Shown here: positions 11,514 to 21,640 of the stretch, one piece after another
Layout of the letters: the number at the start of each line of letters is the position of its first letter
Numbering within the stretch: position 1 is the first letter of the stretch
Origin: Voacanga thouarsii
Taxonomy: Eukaryota > Streptophyta > Magnoliopsida > Gentianales > Apocynaceae
Direction of reading: 5' to 3'
DNA: 64,000 nt
Assembly (NCBI GenBank): GCA_026120185.1
Contig: JANUWF010002022.1
Coordinates: 806,001 to 870,000, forward strand
Notes under the pieces: model-generated
Database searches by the model: none
The model's input: the letters and a program-made list of their open reading frames with translations, nothing else
Told to the model about the DNA's origin: nothing
Position numbers and translations under genes: made by a program

Positions 11514-12677
11514 CTACTTCCTATTTCTAAGAAGCCTAATCCCGAAATTTCTAAGATTTGCATCGGCATCAGCAATAGCCTCCTCGTATCTAGTGGGGTC
11601 TTGTTCCTGATAGTCAGAGACCAGTTCAAAAGCTTCTCCAGTCCATCTATCCGGAACCCTAGACACCCTCCCACTACGACGAGGCTCCATTTGCACAGGC
11701 TCTTGAGGCTGTGCCTCTTCTTGTTCCACTATCGGGTCAGAAGAAGTTGATTCCGTAGATAACTTCTCCTTAAGTTCCAACCTCGTTGAACCTTTAGTGG
11801 AAGTACTTTGATCATCTTCCAAGTATCTAGCATTGGTACTGACTAGTACTTTCTGCTCCTTAGGATGATAAAAGTAGGCTCCTTTTGTCCCTTTTGGATA
11901 CCCAATAAAATAGCATAATTCTGATCTTGGTTCCAACTTGTCTCCCTTGATCAGTACATAAGCTGGACACCCCCAAATCCTGAGATGATTCAGACTTGGC
12001 TTACGCCCAGTCCACATCTCATAGGGAGTCATAGGTACTGACTTGGAAGGCACCAAGTTCAGAATATATGCCGCTGTTTCCAGGGCATATCCCCAAAAGG
12101 ACACTGGAAGAGTAGCATGAGACATCATGCTTCGGACCATTTCCATCAACGTCCTGTTCCTTCTCTCAGCTACTCCGTTCTGCTGCGGGGTTCCCAACGC
12201 AGAGAGCTGGGATACTATCCCATGATGTACCATGTAGTCCTTGAATTCACCTAGGAGGTACTCTCCACCATGATCCGATCGTAAGGTTTTGATTAATTTA
12301 CCTGTCCAACGCTCCACTTCAGCCTTAAACTCTTTGAACTTGTCAAAAGAGTCAGACTTGCGTCTCATCAGGTAAATGTAACCATACCTCGTACAATCAT
12401 CCGTGAACGTGATGAAGTACTCAAAACCTCCCCTAGCTGGTGTAGCCAATGGACCGCACACATCAGTGTGAACAAGACTCAACACCTCCTTGGCTCTATC
12501 CGCCTTTGATGTAAAAGACCTTTTGGTCATTTTTCCCATTAGGCAGGATTCACACTGAGGCCAACTTTCCAATCTCATTGAGCCCAAAGGCCCATCATGG
12601 ATTAGCCTCTGAATCCTGGTTGAGTTAATATGATCCAACCTCAGATGCCAAAAGTATGAATCATTGATATTGGTCTT
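11514..12677 (-). pseudogene. Copia-1 integrase, ending at the deleted reverse transcriptase
   Basis: Integrase inserts the cDNA into chromosomal DNA. The zinc-binding HHCC region is visible (WHLRLDHIN near 12640, then CESCLMGK). The catalytic triad is intact: Asp in VHTDVCGPL, Asp in [10 protein letters not shown] and Glu in [11 protein letters not shown]. The C-terminal domain includes [18 protein letters not shown] and [15 protein letters not shown]. After [13 protein letters not shown], the first residues of reverse transcriptase, the frame jumps to [10 protein letters not shown], which belongs near the polymerase end (usual LGIxLLRDR). So about 250 residues are missing, in frame. Stops: TGA at 12678-12680 (normally a coding codon) before the zinc finger, and TAG at 11514-11516 just after RNRK. 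Confidence 0.9.
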
Positions 12678-13067
12678 TCACTTCTTAGTTAAAGATTCAG
12701 ACAGAGCGTTATTTGATTGGTTATTAATAGGGTTTAAAAAGAACAAATTTCCATACATGTGCCCAGTACATAAAATTTCTCCATCTCTACTGATAGAAAT
12801 ACCAGAATGGAAAGATACAGAATATCCTTGATTAATAAGTTTTGCAACTGAAATCAAATTCTGACGAAAACCAGGTACACATAAAATGTCTTTTAAAACC
12901 ACTATCTTATTACAATAAAAAATAAGATCCAGCTCTCCCACTGCAAGGGCCCAGACTTGTGCTCCATTACCCACTCGAAGCCCATGTTCGCCCTTCTTGA
13001 GTCTTCTTATCTTCCTAAACCCCCGCAAGGAGTTACGAGATATGATCGGTGGCTCCTGAATCAACAA
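12678..13067 (-). pseudogene. Copia-1 protease C-half and GAG-pre-integrase region
   Basis: The frame contains the aspartic protease body (LRVGNGAQVWALAVGELDL, VVLKDILCVPGFRQNLISV) and the region preceding integrase (YSVSFHSGISISRDG..ILCTGHMYGNLFFL). The active-site part lies in a different frame at 13033-13395, so a frameshift near 13033-13045 splits the protease. The same frame continues into integrase after a single TGA at 12678. Confidence 0.85.
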
Positions 13068-13395
13068 TCCAAGTGGAAGTTGATCCTACCATTGATATGG
13101 ACTCTAGATAGTAAACATTACCTGTGGGGTTTTTCTTGGCCTGAAGATCTGGACACTCCTTTTTCCAGTGTCCCTTCTTTCCACACTTGAAGCACTTGCC
13201 CTTTAGTTTGTCCTTGGGCTGGTTCTTGGGCTGGGTTGCTGCATTCCCCTTCTTCCTCTTGAACTTTTTGGGCGTAGGCCCAGTTCTTGAAGAAGAGGCC
13301 TTAGCAATCATGGCCTTAGACTGCGGCTTCATGACCTTCTCTGCCATCTGGAGCTCCTTCATCGGTTCGATCAAACTCATGTTCAACTTGTTCAT
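13033..13395 (-). pseudogene. Copia-1 gag C-terminus with zinc knuckle and protease active site
   Basis: This encodes a Lys-rich stretch followed by the CCHC zinc knuckle CFKCGKKGHWKKEC, which binds genomic RNA during packaging. It then has the protease active site WIVDSGATDH, where DSG is the catalytic triplet. The frame ends at TAA (13033) just after DHIS, and the rest of the protease follows in another frame. The 13395 ATG is internal to gag; the true start lies near 13925. Confidence 0.88.
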
Positions 13396-13925
13396 GTTAT
13401 ATTTTAACTTGAGCTGAGTGAAAGAGCCGGTAGAGATTCGAGAACCATGTCCACTTGGCTCTCGGGGTCAATGACAGCCCCTAAGATTTCTGCCTCCTCG
13501 AAAGCGGCAATCATCTTGAGCATATGCTCTCGGACTGATGCTCCTCGGCCATCTTAGTGTTTACAATTGTTCGAAGAGCCTCCTGCCTTGCGGGCCGGCT
13601 CTTGTCCGCGAACATAGTTGCCAACGATTGACTTATGTCATATGCGAAGCCATGTGCTCGTGTTTTGGCTGGAGCACATTAGACATGGAAGCTAACATAT
13701 AGCAACGTGCCATTTCATCGGCTTTCTTCCATGCCTTTTCGGCCTCTCGCTCTTCGGCGGTGGAACCTTCCCAGATAACGGGGTAGGTTTCGTAAAGGAC
13801 ATACTTATACTCCTCAGTTTGTGAGTATTATGTCCGGGTTCCTTGTCCGAGTCCACATAGTTTGGACCCGTTAACTTATTCTCCACGAGAATAACGGCCA
13901 ATGGACTAAAAGAACCTCCCACCAT
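13396..13925 (-). pseudogene. Copia-1 gag N-terminal region, frameshifted
   Basis: The likely gag start is the ATG at 13923-13925 (MVGGSFSPLAVILVENKLTGPNYVD), which carries the LTGPNYxxW motif found at the start of plant Copia gag proteins. The frame drifts after about 30 residues. Further gag motifs appear in other frames: AEEREAEKAWKKADEMARCYMLASM near 13690-13750 and LATMFADKSRPARQEALR near 13560-13630. At least two frameshifts break it, so no full capsid protein can be made. Confidence 0.8.
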
Positions 13926-15750
13926 TTACGAAAATCGAAAATAAAAGAAAGAAATTAGTTTGTGAAAACAAAATGAAATTTGTGCACTGAAAATAATTTG
14001 GCTCTTAGGAAAAGCGACATAGCTTCTTGGGAAGATTAACGGTTTCCTAAGCTAAGTGTATTAACCACCACAAATTAATTTTCCTTCTAGGTAATGGTCT
14101 AGAGAATAACTCCATCGTGGGATGGCCGTTTCCTCTCATTTCCTATGGACATACCTCGCACTATAACCTCCAACGTGGGCTGGCCGATCATAGTACGTGC
14201 CCGGGTTATTAATTACATCCTTCCATTAGATCTAGATCCTTGTGGTATCCCCATCCTATACGGGTTCACTCCCGGGGTGACGCGAGGGGATCCACGATCT
14301 CTAATGAGGACCGTGATGGAAGCCGTGGGGCCGTTGGAACCCCTCTCCCACTTAGTCTTTTAAAATTAAGGTTTTACGGAAAATATCCTTTTGAAATTTC
14401 CATTAAGTTTTTCTTAACTCAAAAATAAAATATCTAAGTCCAATAAAATCTCTATGTCAAGGCTTATATCCTTTGAGAGATTTCCTCCATGGACTAATTT
14501 TATATAAGTTAAAACTTAATGATTTCAAAAATTTCCAATTAAAACTTTCTAGAGACTTTGGTCTCAAGTTTATTTGACAAAATCATTTTTCTAGTCCAAA
14601 ACAAAACAAAATGGCTCTCCATTTTAATTTACAAAAATATCTAAATCCAATATATTTTCTATGTCAATGATTAAATCCTTTGAGAAAATATTCAAGGATT
14701 AATTTTTGTACCAATTAAAATAACCATTTAGTTTTTAAAGAAAAATATTTTTCCTTGCCAAAACAAAAGGTTCCCAAAGACTTTGGTCTTTGAGGAAAAG
14801 CACACATAGGTACATAAAAAAAATAGCATGCTAGAAAACAATAAACGTTTTCATGCTTTTCTATTTTTTAAACCTAAGTGCCCAAATAATAGAATTAAAC
14901 ACATTAATTAATTAATTAATGATCTTGTTTAATCCTAAAATCCCTTACTAATATTTTTCATGCAAATATATTCCAAGAATATAAATATTGCAAAAATATT
15001 AACTTCGCCTGGTATGGGACCCCAAAACGAAAAAGAAAAAAAATAAAAAAAATTGCCAAAAAATGGCTGGCGGTCCACTGCACCGGCCGCACAGGATCCG
15101 CGCCAGAATGGCCTGCGGTCCATCGCAGCCGCAATGCACCGCGCCGCACTAGATCGCACGCCAGCCACGACCCGTGGACTTCGCCCGCGCCCGGTTCTCC
15201 TCTGCTGCCGACCCGCGATCCAGCCCGCGAGCTACCCCGGTTGGACCTTCTCTGACCCGAGCGCGAACCCGAAAATCAAACGAATTCAATTGCAAATTTT
15301 GCAATTGAATTCAGCTTCAATCCAACCGCGATTGGCTCGGCTTTCGCGGCTCCAGAAGCACGGCTCCACTCACAAGAACAGAAGAGGCTCGGCTCGGCGG
15401 CTCGGCTCCAGTCGGCAGCTTATGAACAGTTTTCTTCTTCTCCGTTTTTCCACCCGCGCGAATTTTTTCACAGAAATTTTTTTTCTTCGATTTTTCCTGC
15501 CTTCTTTGGCTTCTTTGGACATTTTTACTTATAAAAACTCATCCAAAACATAACCACAACCGCCTATACCCATTAAAATTGGGTTTACACGATTAAAACA
15601 CCAAAGCCAAAAAAAATTTACAGAGGGTCCCATGCTTCCACTGTGAAGCTTACAACAAGCCTATCACATACCAAAACAGCGAAGGATCCCAGGTATAATC
15701 ATCTTCTCCATTTTATTAACTACCATGCTCCCTATATTGATCAAAACCAA
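13926..15750 (-). other. Copia-1 long untranslated leader
   Basis: About 1.8 kb separates the primer-binding site from gag. Most is AT-rich with no gag-like sequence, but 15060-15440 is strikingly GC-rich compared with everything around it. At 15282-15312 there is a near-perfect palindrome: 15-bp arms around one base, GAATTCAATTGCAAA on the left arm. Open frames in the GC-rich part on either strand resemble no family I know, so I treat it as leader. Confidence 0.6.
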
Positions 15751-15999
15751 TGGCTCTGATACCACTTTGATGGACAAAACGCAGCACAGGGAGCCATGGA
15801 CGGATAAAAACAGAGACAAAAAAAAATTTATACGCGAGCCATAAAGGCCATGCGGAAGCGTGAAGATCATACCTTTGCGTTCCTTAATCCTCCTAGGTTG
15901 CGTAGGAACAGATTGAACGGCTGGAATCGCCTCGCTTTGCACAGTTGAAGGAGCTTCCGGTTGAACACCCGCTAGCCTTCGACTTCGTCTTGTTTGCAT
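15664..15999 (-). CDS. LTR-encoded small open frame (uORF-like)
   Basis: The frame starts with ATG at 15997-15999 inside the 5' LTR, downstream of the TATA box, so it would be in the transcript leader. It encodes MQTRRSRRLAGVQPEAPSTV, a basic start and then a Ser/Thr/Gln/Pro-rich segment. It runs through the LTR end and primer-binding site to a stop at 15664, about 111 codons. The first roughly 50 codons are also open in the 3' LTR copy (8839 downward) with few amino-acid changes. I know no family for it. It could be chance, an upstream ORF or a remnant. Confidence 0.35.
   Translation of the reverse strand: MQTRRSRRLAGVQPEAPSTVQSEAIPAVQSVPTQPRRIKERKGMIFTLPHGLYGSRINFFLSLFLSVHGSLCCVLSIKVVSEPLVLINIGSMVVNKMEKMIIPGILRCFGM
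15751..15764 (-). other. Primer-binding site of Copia-1
   Basis: On the minus strand TGGTATCAGAGCCA is complementary to the 3' end of plant initiator tRNA-Met, the usual Copia primer. It starts three bases inside the 5' LTR end (15768). Confidence 0.93.
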
Positions 16000-17817
16000 T
16001 AACGCTTAGCTCTCCAGCTCTCGGGATATTCCTCAGCCTACCCTCTAGTCGGTGAACACTATGGTGAAGAGGAAGGGTCTCAATTCTCCTTGGTTCATTC
16101 GCTATTGGTTAGCAAAGAACAAGGGAAAAACAAGAAGAAGGAGAGAGCTTTTTTTTTTTTTTTTGAGAGAGAAAGAGAGAGACTCACGTGAGTCTTTTCT
16201 TGGGAAGGGAAAAATTAGGGTTTTTTTCTTTTCAAAGAGTTGTTTATATTTAGCCAAAATTAGGTCTCTCAATCTCTGATAAACATATCCCCGGGATTTT
16301 AAAATATCCGGATGTTATCCTGAGAAACAGTTTGGTCTAACCTTAAACTCCTCTTAACCGTATTTGGAAAAAACCCCAAGGTCCAAGCTATTGGGCCAGA
16401 TAAATATTTATTATTTTTCTTTGACCCAAAAAGACCAAAATAATAAATATTAATTATTTATTTTCTGGGCTTACATAAGTAACCCAATAAATAATTAATG
16501 AGCCCAAATGAACCATAATAATTAATCTTTAATTATTTATTTCTTGGGCCTACATAAATAACCCAATAAATAATTAAACATTAATTATTTCCCCTAGTAT
16601 AAGCCCAGGTTAATTTCTTAATTATTCATACTAGACCTAGGCCCTGAATAATTAATTAACCAAATAAACTAGATAATTAATTTCTCTCAACTCTTATTTT
16701 ATTTATTTATTTTATTTTATTTTAGTCCAATAATAAATTAGACTTCCTGAATAAAATAAAATAAAACAAAATAAAATAAAATCCTCTTCAACTGAGACCA
16801 AATCCTCAACCCAAAAATAGTTAGGACTTACGGGCTATCCCGGGGACCAAAAAGACACATCGCCTTGGCTGCTAAAATGACCAAAATACCCCTGCTATAT
16901 AAATAGTTGTATTTTGCATTTTAAATATTTCCTAATATCACCATAAGGAAATATTGACCCCAAGGACAATGCTGCATTTGCAAAGTCTCCGACCTACAGG
17001 TGAAATGACTAAAATACCCCTCTCCACATCGCCGTACATTTAGAGAGGAAGAAGTGTACTAACACCCCTCTAAATAACATCTACCATCCTTACGCTTCTA
17101 GTCCAATGATCCACGACTTCCGGAGTGTTTCCGCTTTCCAAGGGAGCTAACCTAAAGCAAACATCTAAGTCATGTTTCCCAGGGCCCTGGATAATTTAGA
17201 CCATTCGGACAACCACAAGGGGCGATATAGTGCAGAAACTATCTTGTATAAGTCTGTCTTAACTAACTAGTCACACATACCCAACATGCAAGTATATTGG
17301 CCCTATGATTGAACCTCAACTACAGCAAATCAAAGTATATGCTTCCAGCTTCGCTAGACCACCAACTCATACTCAAGTCGTAGAGTACTACTCCACGCTG
17401 TAGCGGTAGTAGTCTAGGTTTCTACCATATAGTACTTTGAGAAACCACTACTACAGGTCCTGTTCTACGTATTCGAAATACGCTTATGTCATGAAGTGAG
17501 TGGACTACCCACTGGCTAAAGGTAAGCCATTCCCCATTTGGAATTCATAACATAATAACCTAAACATGATGAGGTTCCCAGTCTCATCAATAGGTTAAAA
17601 ACAAATGTTTATGTGTTAAATAACCCGTGATCCATACCTTACTGTGAAAGACCACCATTCACCTAGATCACTTATTTAAACACAATGGGTCTGTTCCAAA
17701 CGAAAATCGTGCACAAACAAAAAGTAAATTCACAAACAATTTCTGAAAATAAATTCTTTTATTAAATCATTCGATTTTACATCAGAAACCTAGTCTAAGA
17801 GGGCATACAATCCAACA
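15768..17817 (-). repeat. Copia-1 5' LTR
   Basis: 2050 bp, direct copy of 8607-10651 with the same TATA-like box (16895-16906) and G-box palindrome (16181-16194). A longer T-run (about 16150-16164) and scattered single-base changes distinguish the two copies. Target duplication gccac follows at 17818-17822. Confidence 0.92.
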
Positions 17818-17822
17818 GCCAC

Positions 17823-18100
17823 ATGATTTTTCTAGTAAAAAATTTTGGTGGTTCTTGAATATATCCTCATGTGGATCAATATTAAAGAAATTTCTATCCT
17901 TGGAATTTAGTGGTTCGACTTGAACAATATTTCAGAAGGGTTCCGCCCGCGAAGAAAAAACTTTTAAAAGCAGTGCTTTCAAGGTAACTAATTTTTGTTT
18001 CCCTCTCGTAACCCATTTAATTACATGAGCGATCCTTTGAGTGGATTTTATTTTATTTTTTTGCTACGTGTAAATTGGTTTGCATGATCAAAATCCAACA
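17823..18100 (+). repeat. Copia-2 5' LTR, second part
   Basis: Sequence resumes after the Copia-1 target duplication and ends at aaatccaaca, one base before a Copia primer-binding site. Together with 6950-8606 it gives an LTR of about 1.93 kb. Confidence 0.75.
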
Positions 18101-18101
18101 G

Positions 18102-18115
18102 TAGTATCAGAGCCA
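18102..18115 (+). other. Primer-binding site of Copia-2
   Basis: tagtatcagagcca matches the tRNA-Met-type TGGTATCAGAGCCA with one G-to-A change. It sits directly after the LTR end at 18100. Confidence 0.85.
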
Positions 18116-20792
18116 TCTCATATGTGTTTTATGGGTAAATTATTATCTTTGAAATTATTTCAAAATAAAATTGGCATTATGAAATTGTTTCATAAATATT
18201 CTAAATTTTGAAATTTAGAATATTCTAAATTTCATAAATATTCTAAATTTATGTTTGGGCCTGTGAAAATTGTTTTCACAAATATTTTGATTTTGGAAAT
18301 TTTATTTTAATCGATGTGATTGCAATCACACCAAATTGTTAATAGAGATTAACATATTTTTCAAAAACCAAATTGTTTCTAAAATTGGATTTGAAGAAAA
18401 AAAAATGAAAGGAACAAAAAAAAAAATTAAAAGGTCACCCAGTGGTTAGACGGCCTAGGAAGCCCCAGGCGTGCCTAGGAACCTCCTAGGCGGCCTAGGA
18501 AAGTCCTAGATTCCCCAGGGAGGTTCTGATACAACTCTTGTGTGGCTTTTCTTGGTGTTGTGGGTGTTTTTGGTGGCTGTGTGTTCAGTCAAGCAAATGG
18601 AACCCAAAATAGAGATTTCTTCTTGTGACAAAGGATAAAGTAACCTAACTACCTACACTCTTTCAAACCCGTGTAGAACAAAGCCTCAAAGACCCTCAAG
18701 TTAAGTAGAATGTTCTACTATATTCTCACCCTAATATCCTTGAAACAACAAAGGCAAGCAAGAACAAATAGAATAGAGAAGATAGGTACCCAAATATTGA
18801 ATTTCAAACAAACCTTAGAAGAACAACGCAACTAAGACCTATTCAAAGAAGACAACATTGGATTATCCAAAAGATTTAGCGACTCTTACAAAAGGAGGAC
18901 TAACCCTTAAGCTTAGTCTTGAACAAGATGAACAAGGAGGCTAGGGCATCTCAAGATTCTCTCTCAAATTTGAATTAAAGTGAAGTGTGTTGTCATGTCA
19001 ATCAATAAAGGTGCTATTTATACTATTCTAACCCTAACTAAGTAATCCCTGAGTTTTAATTACAGTTTAGGATCAAAATAAGTCTTTACAAACACTTGAA
19101 AAGTGAAGAAAGGTAGAGAAAAGCATTAAAACGCGGAGCAATCGGTGGTGGCCCCGGGGAAAGCCAGCACCGGTTTGGGACATCAAGCCAGCGCCGGTTT
19201 GGTTCTGTCTTCGGCCGGTTCTCGTTTGCTTGTGTGTTGATTTTGGACAGAATGGAGCCGGCGCCAGTTTTGCTTCATGGAGCCGGCCGGCGCCGGCACC
19301 GATTGTCCTCTAGAAGCTTCCCTTATCAAATTTTATCCCCTTTTGCTGACGGCTTAAGTTCTTGTTGGGGTCCTTCACGGATGGCCATCAACACGAACTC
19401 TTAGCTTGCTTCCTCAACCTTCCAATTCTCCTTCATCCTCAAGCATTGTTTGATGGTCAATTGAAAATCATCTTGAAGCTTCTTGGTCCTCGCTCTAGTC
19501 ATCAGTCCTTGTCCACCATGATGAAGTGGAGTCTCATCAGGTTCGCAGGTAGCCCAAGGTACATTTTAATTTTATTAAAAAAATCATTTTTGTTTTAACC
19601 GATGACAGTTTCCTTTATCAAAATAAAACCAAATAGTTTCCAAAATAGGAGTTTGGATTAATTGATTATTCTTTTTCAAAATAATGATTTTGGAATTTAT
19701 ATTTATTATGAAATTATTTTATTTTTACAAAATAATAATTTTGGAAATTTTTTATTTGATGTATATTTATTTGCTTAAATTATTTTAAGCATGATTTTGG
19801 TATGTTGGCTTGGTTATAGACTTAGACCAATTAATTTTGATTAATTAACATTGTGTCATGCATTTTTATTACTTTGTTTTGAATAAATAGTGCCTACGTG
19901 TCCTGCCTTTTCTATTTTTCTAGTGTAATTTCTCTTCATATCTAACTCCCCTCAAATGTAACTCCAGGTTTCTTTATTAAAAAAAATTATGTAATTAGAT
20001 TACATAGAAGTAGATAGTATAATAAATTATTTTCAAGCTTATAGAGATGGTGACCAAGACGAAGCAAGAAGATGTTAAGACTTTCTTCTCAAAAACATGC
20101 ATGAATGTATAGATTTGGCCAAAATTGATTTCCTACTTATTTTAAGGAAATTAATGTACAAAAGTCCAAAATCAGGCCATGTAATTGAGTCTATTACGAT
20201 TGTGTCAAATTATTGATATTTAAGCATGTCAAATGTATAAGATCACTAATATAACAAATCCATCAATTAATATTAAACATAATGCCTTCCATTAATAAAC
20301 GAAGAATGAGAGAACTTTTTCGAGACCAAGTTGTTGGGCAAACCTAAGCCTACTTGACATTAAGTTTGTTCAAACTATGGAATTTAAATTCCTGATTAAT
20401 GGGTTAGGTTTAACTAATTTCTTTATCCCGGTTAGACTAACTCCAGCATAAAAAATATTAGATGTAAGATAGGGCTAGCTTAAAGGCTTTAAGATTAAAA
20501 GATGTTACTCACCAAATGATCCAATAATTACATTCGATGTAATTAGTATTGGATACCTACCATTGAACTTAAGACTGATTTGTTGGGTAGACCCAAGGTT
20601 ACTCTTAAGGAATTTGGATACTAGTCCAATAGAAAAGCTTCCAACAGGCTTTCCCTAATCAATAATGCCGGCTATTGATTTGAGTAAAATAGTGAAATAA
20701 TTATACACTTAATTAAAGACCTAATTATTTGTATATCATGTGTATATATATTTTGCTAATTTCTCTATCTTTACATCCAGGTCATTTGTATC
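18116..20792 (+). other. Copia-2 leader, interrupted by a solo LTR
   Basis: This is non-coding leader before gag. It holds a perfect inverted repeat at 18195-18224 (14-bp arms AATATTCTAAATTT, 2-nt loop) about 80 bases after the primer site. A cluster of four CCTAGG words lies at 18454-18499. An LTR-like insertion occupies 18527-19539. Sequence from 19545 to 20792 is AT-rich and has no coding motif. Confidence 0.6.
18527..19539 (-). repeat. 1.0-kb solo LTR-like insertion
   Basis: The ends are TG..CA (tgatacaact at the left, gtctcatca at the right), and the 5-bp target duplication ggttc flanks both sides (18522-18526 and 19540-19544). It carries GC-rich GCCGGCGCCGG-like words at 19140-19310. 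On the minus strand the first 200 bases can be read as GLMTRARTKKLQDDFQL, which resembles the short 'GPMTRARxKxLQ' tail at the end of some plant Gypsy polyproteins. I infer a Gypsy origin, oriented on the minus strand. Confidence 0.65.
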
Positions 20793-21640
20793 ATGTCGGC
20801 CAAATTAAATTTATGTAGTATCTTGGAAACCAATAAGCTTACCGACTCAAATTTTCTAAACTGGTACAGAAACTTGAGAATTGTTCTCAAGTCAGAAAAG
20901 TTACTTTACATGCTAGATCCTCCTATTTCGCCACTCCCAGCCCAAGATGCTCCCGCTGATGAGCATGCTTATCCATAAAAAGCACCAAGAGGACAATGAC
21001 ACAACATCCTATATCATGCTGGTGTCAACGAACTCTGAACTGCAAAAGCAGCATGAGCATATGGATGCTTACTCCATTATCTTCCATCTTAGGGAGCTGT
21101 TTGATCAGTCAACTAGAACAGAATGATACGAGATCTCTAAACAGTTGTTCCTATCTAAAATGACTGAATGTGCTTTTGTAGCTGTTCATGGGCTAAAAAT
21201 GCTGGGTTTAAATGAGAAACTTGGATCTCTTGATTTTGTGATAGATCATAAATTAAGTATTGACTTAATGCTACAATGTTTGCTAAGTAGTTTTTTACAA
21301 TTTATGATTAACCACCAAATGAACAAGATTGAGACACACTACTCAAGTTGATCAACCTTCTAAAGATTGCAGAAACATCCTTAAAGAAGGAATCTAATAC
21401 AATTATGCTAGTAGATTCTTCCTCTTCTAAGAAGAAAATTCCCAAGAAGAAGAAGAAGGTTCTTACTAAGCCCAAAGGTGAAGTGAAGAAAAGCGAGGCA
21501 GTTGCTAAAGGCCCATGTCATTGTTGTGGCAAGACGGGCCATTAGAGGTACAACTGCAAGGCCTACCTAGAGACCGTTAAAGAAAGGAAAGAGAAGAAGA
21601 AGCTTGCAAGCACTTCTACGTCTATTCTTGGTATATATTT
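20793..21640 (+). pseudogene. Copia-2 gag with zinc knuckle
   Basis: Start ATG at 20793 gives MSAKLNLCSILETNKLTDSN, then FLNWYRNLRIVLKSEKLLYML, the normal N-terminus of a plant Copia gag (UBN2-type). The first frame ends at 20978, but gag continues in other frames: LRELFDQS near 21090, GSLDFVIDHKLSIDL at 21210-21260 and the Lys-rich SSSSKKKIPKKKKKVLTKPK at 21418-21480. The zinc knuckle reads CHCCGKTGH followed by TAG where Trp is expected, then NC. Multiple frameshifts and stops make it non-functional. Confidence 0.85.

Larger units (their letters stand above)
8607..17817 (-). mobile_element. Copia-1: nearly complete Copia element with deleted reverse transcriptase
   Basis: A 9.2-kb minus-strand element. 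Two direct LTRs (8607-10651 and 15768-17817) both have TG..CA ends and are flanked by the perfect 5-bp duplication gccac (8602-8606 and 17818-17822). On the minus strand the order is LTR, tRNA-Met-type primer site, 1.8-kb leader, gag, protease, integrase, RNase H, polypurine tract, LTR. The core of reverse transcriptase, including the YxDD motif, is absent, so the element could not move without help. The LTRs look alike, with a few differences per hundred bases by eye, suggesting a younger insertion than its Copia-2 host. The integrase and RNase H sequences resemble the Tork/TAR-type Copia lineages, but lineage assignment is inference. Confidence 0.92.

Noticed and set aside
15053..15553. A 166-codon plus-strand open frame in the GC-rich leader
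   Set aside because: Low-complexity Arg/Ala/Ser-rich translation with no motif, antisense to the element. Long frames are expected in GC-rich DNA, so I did not call a gene.
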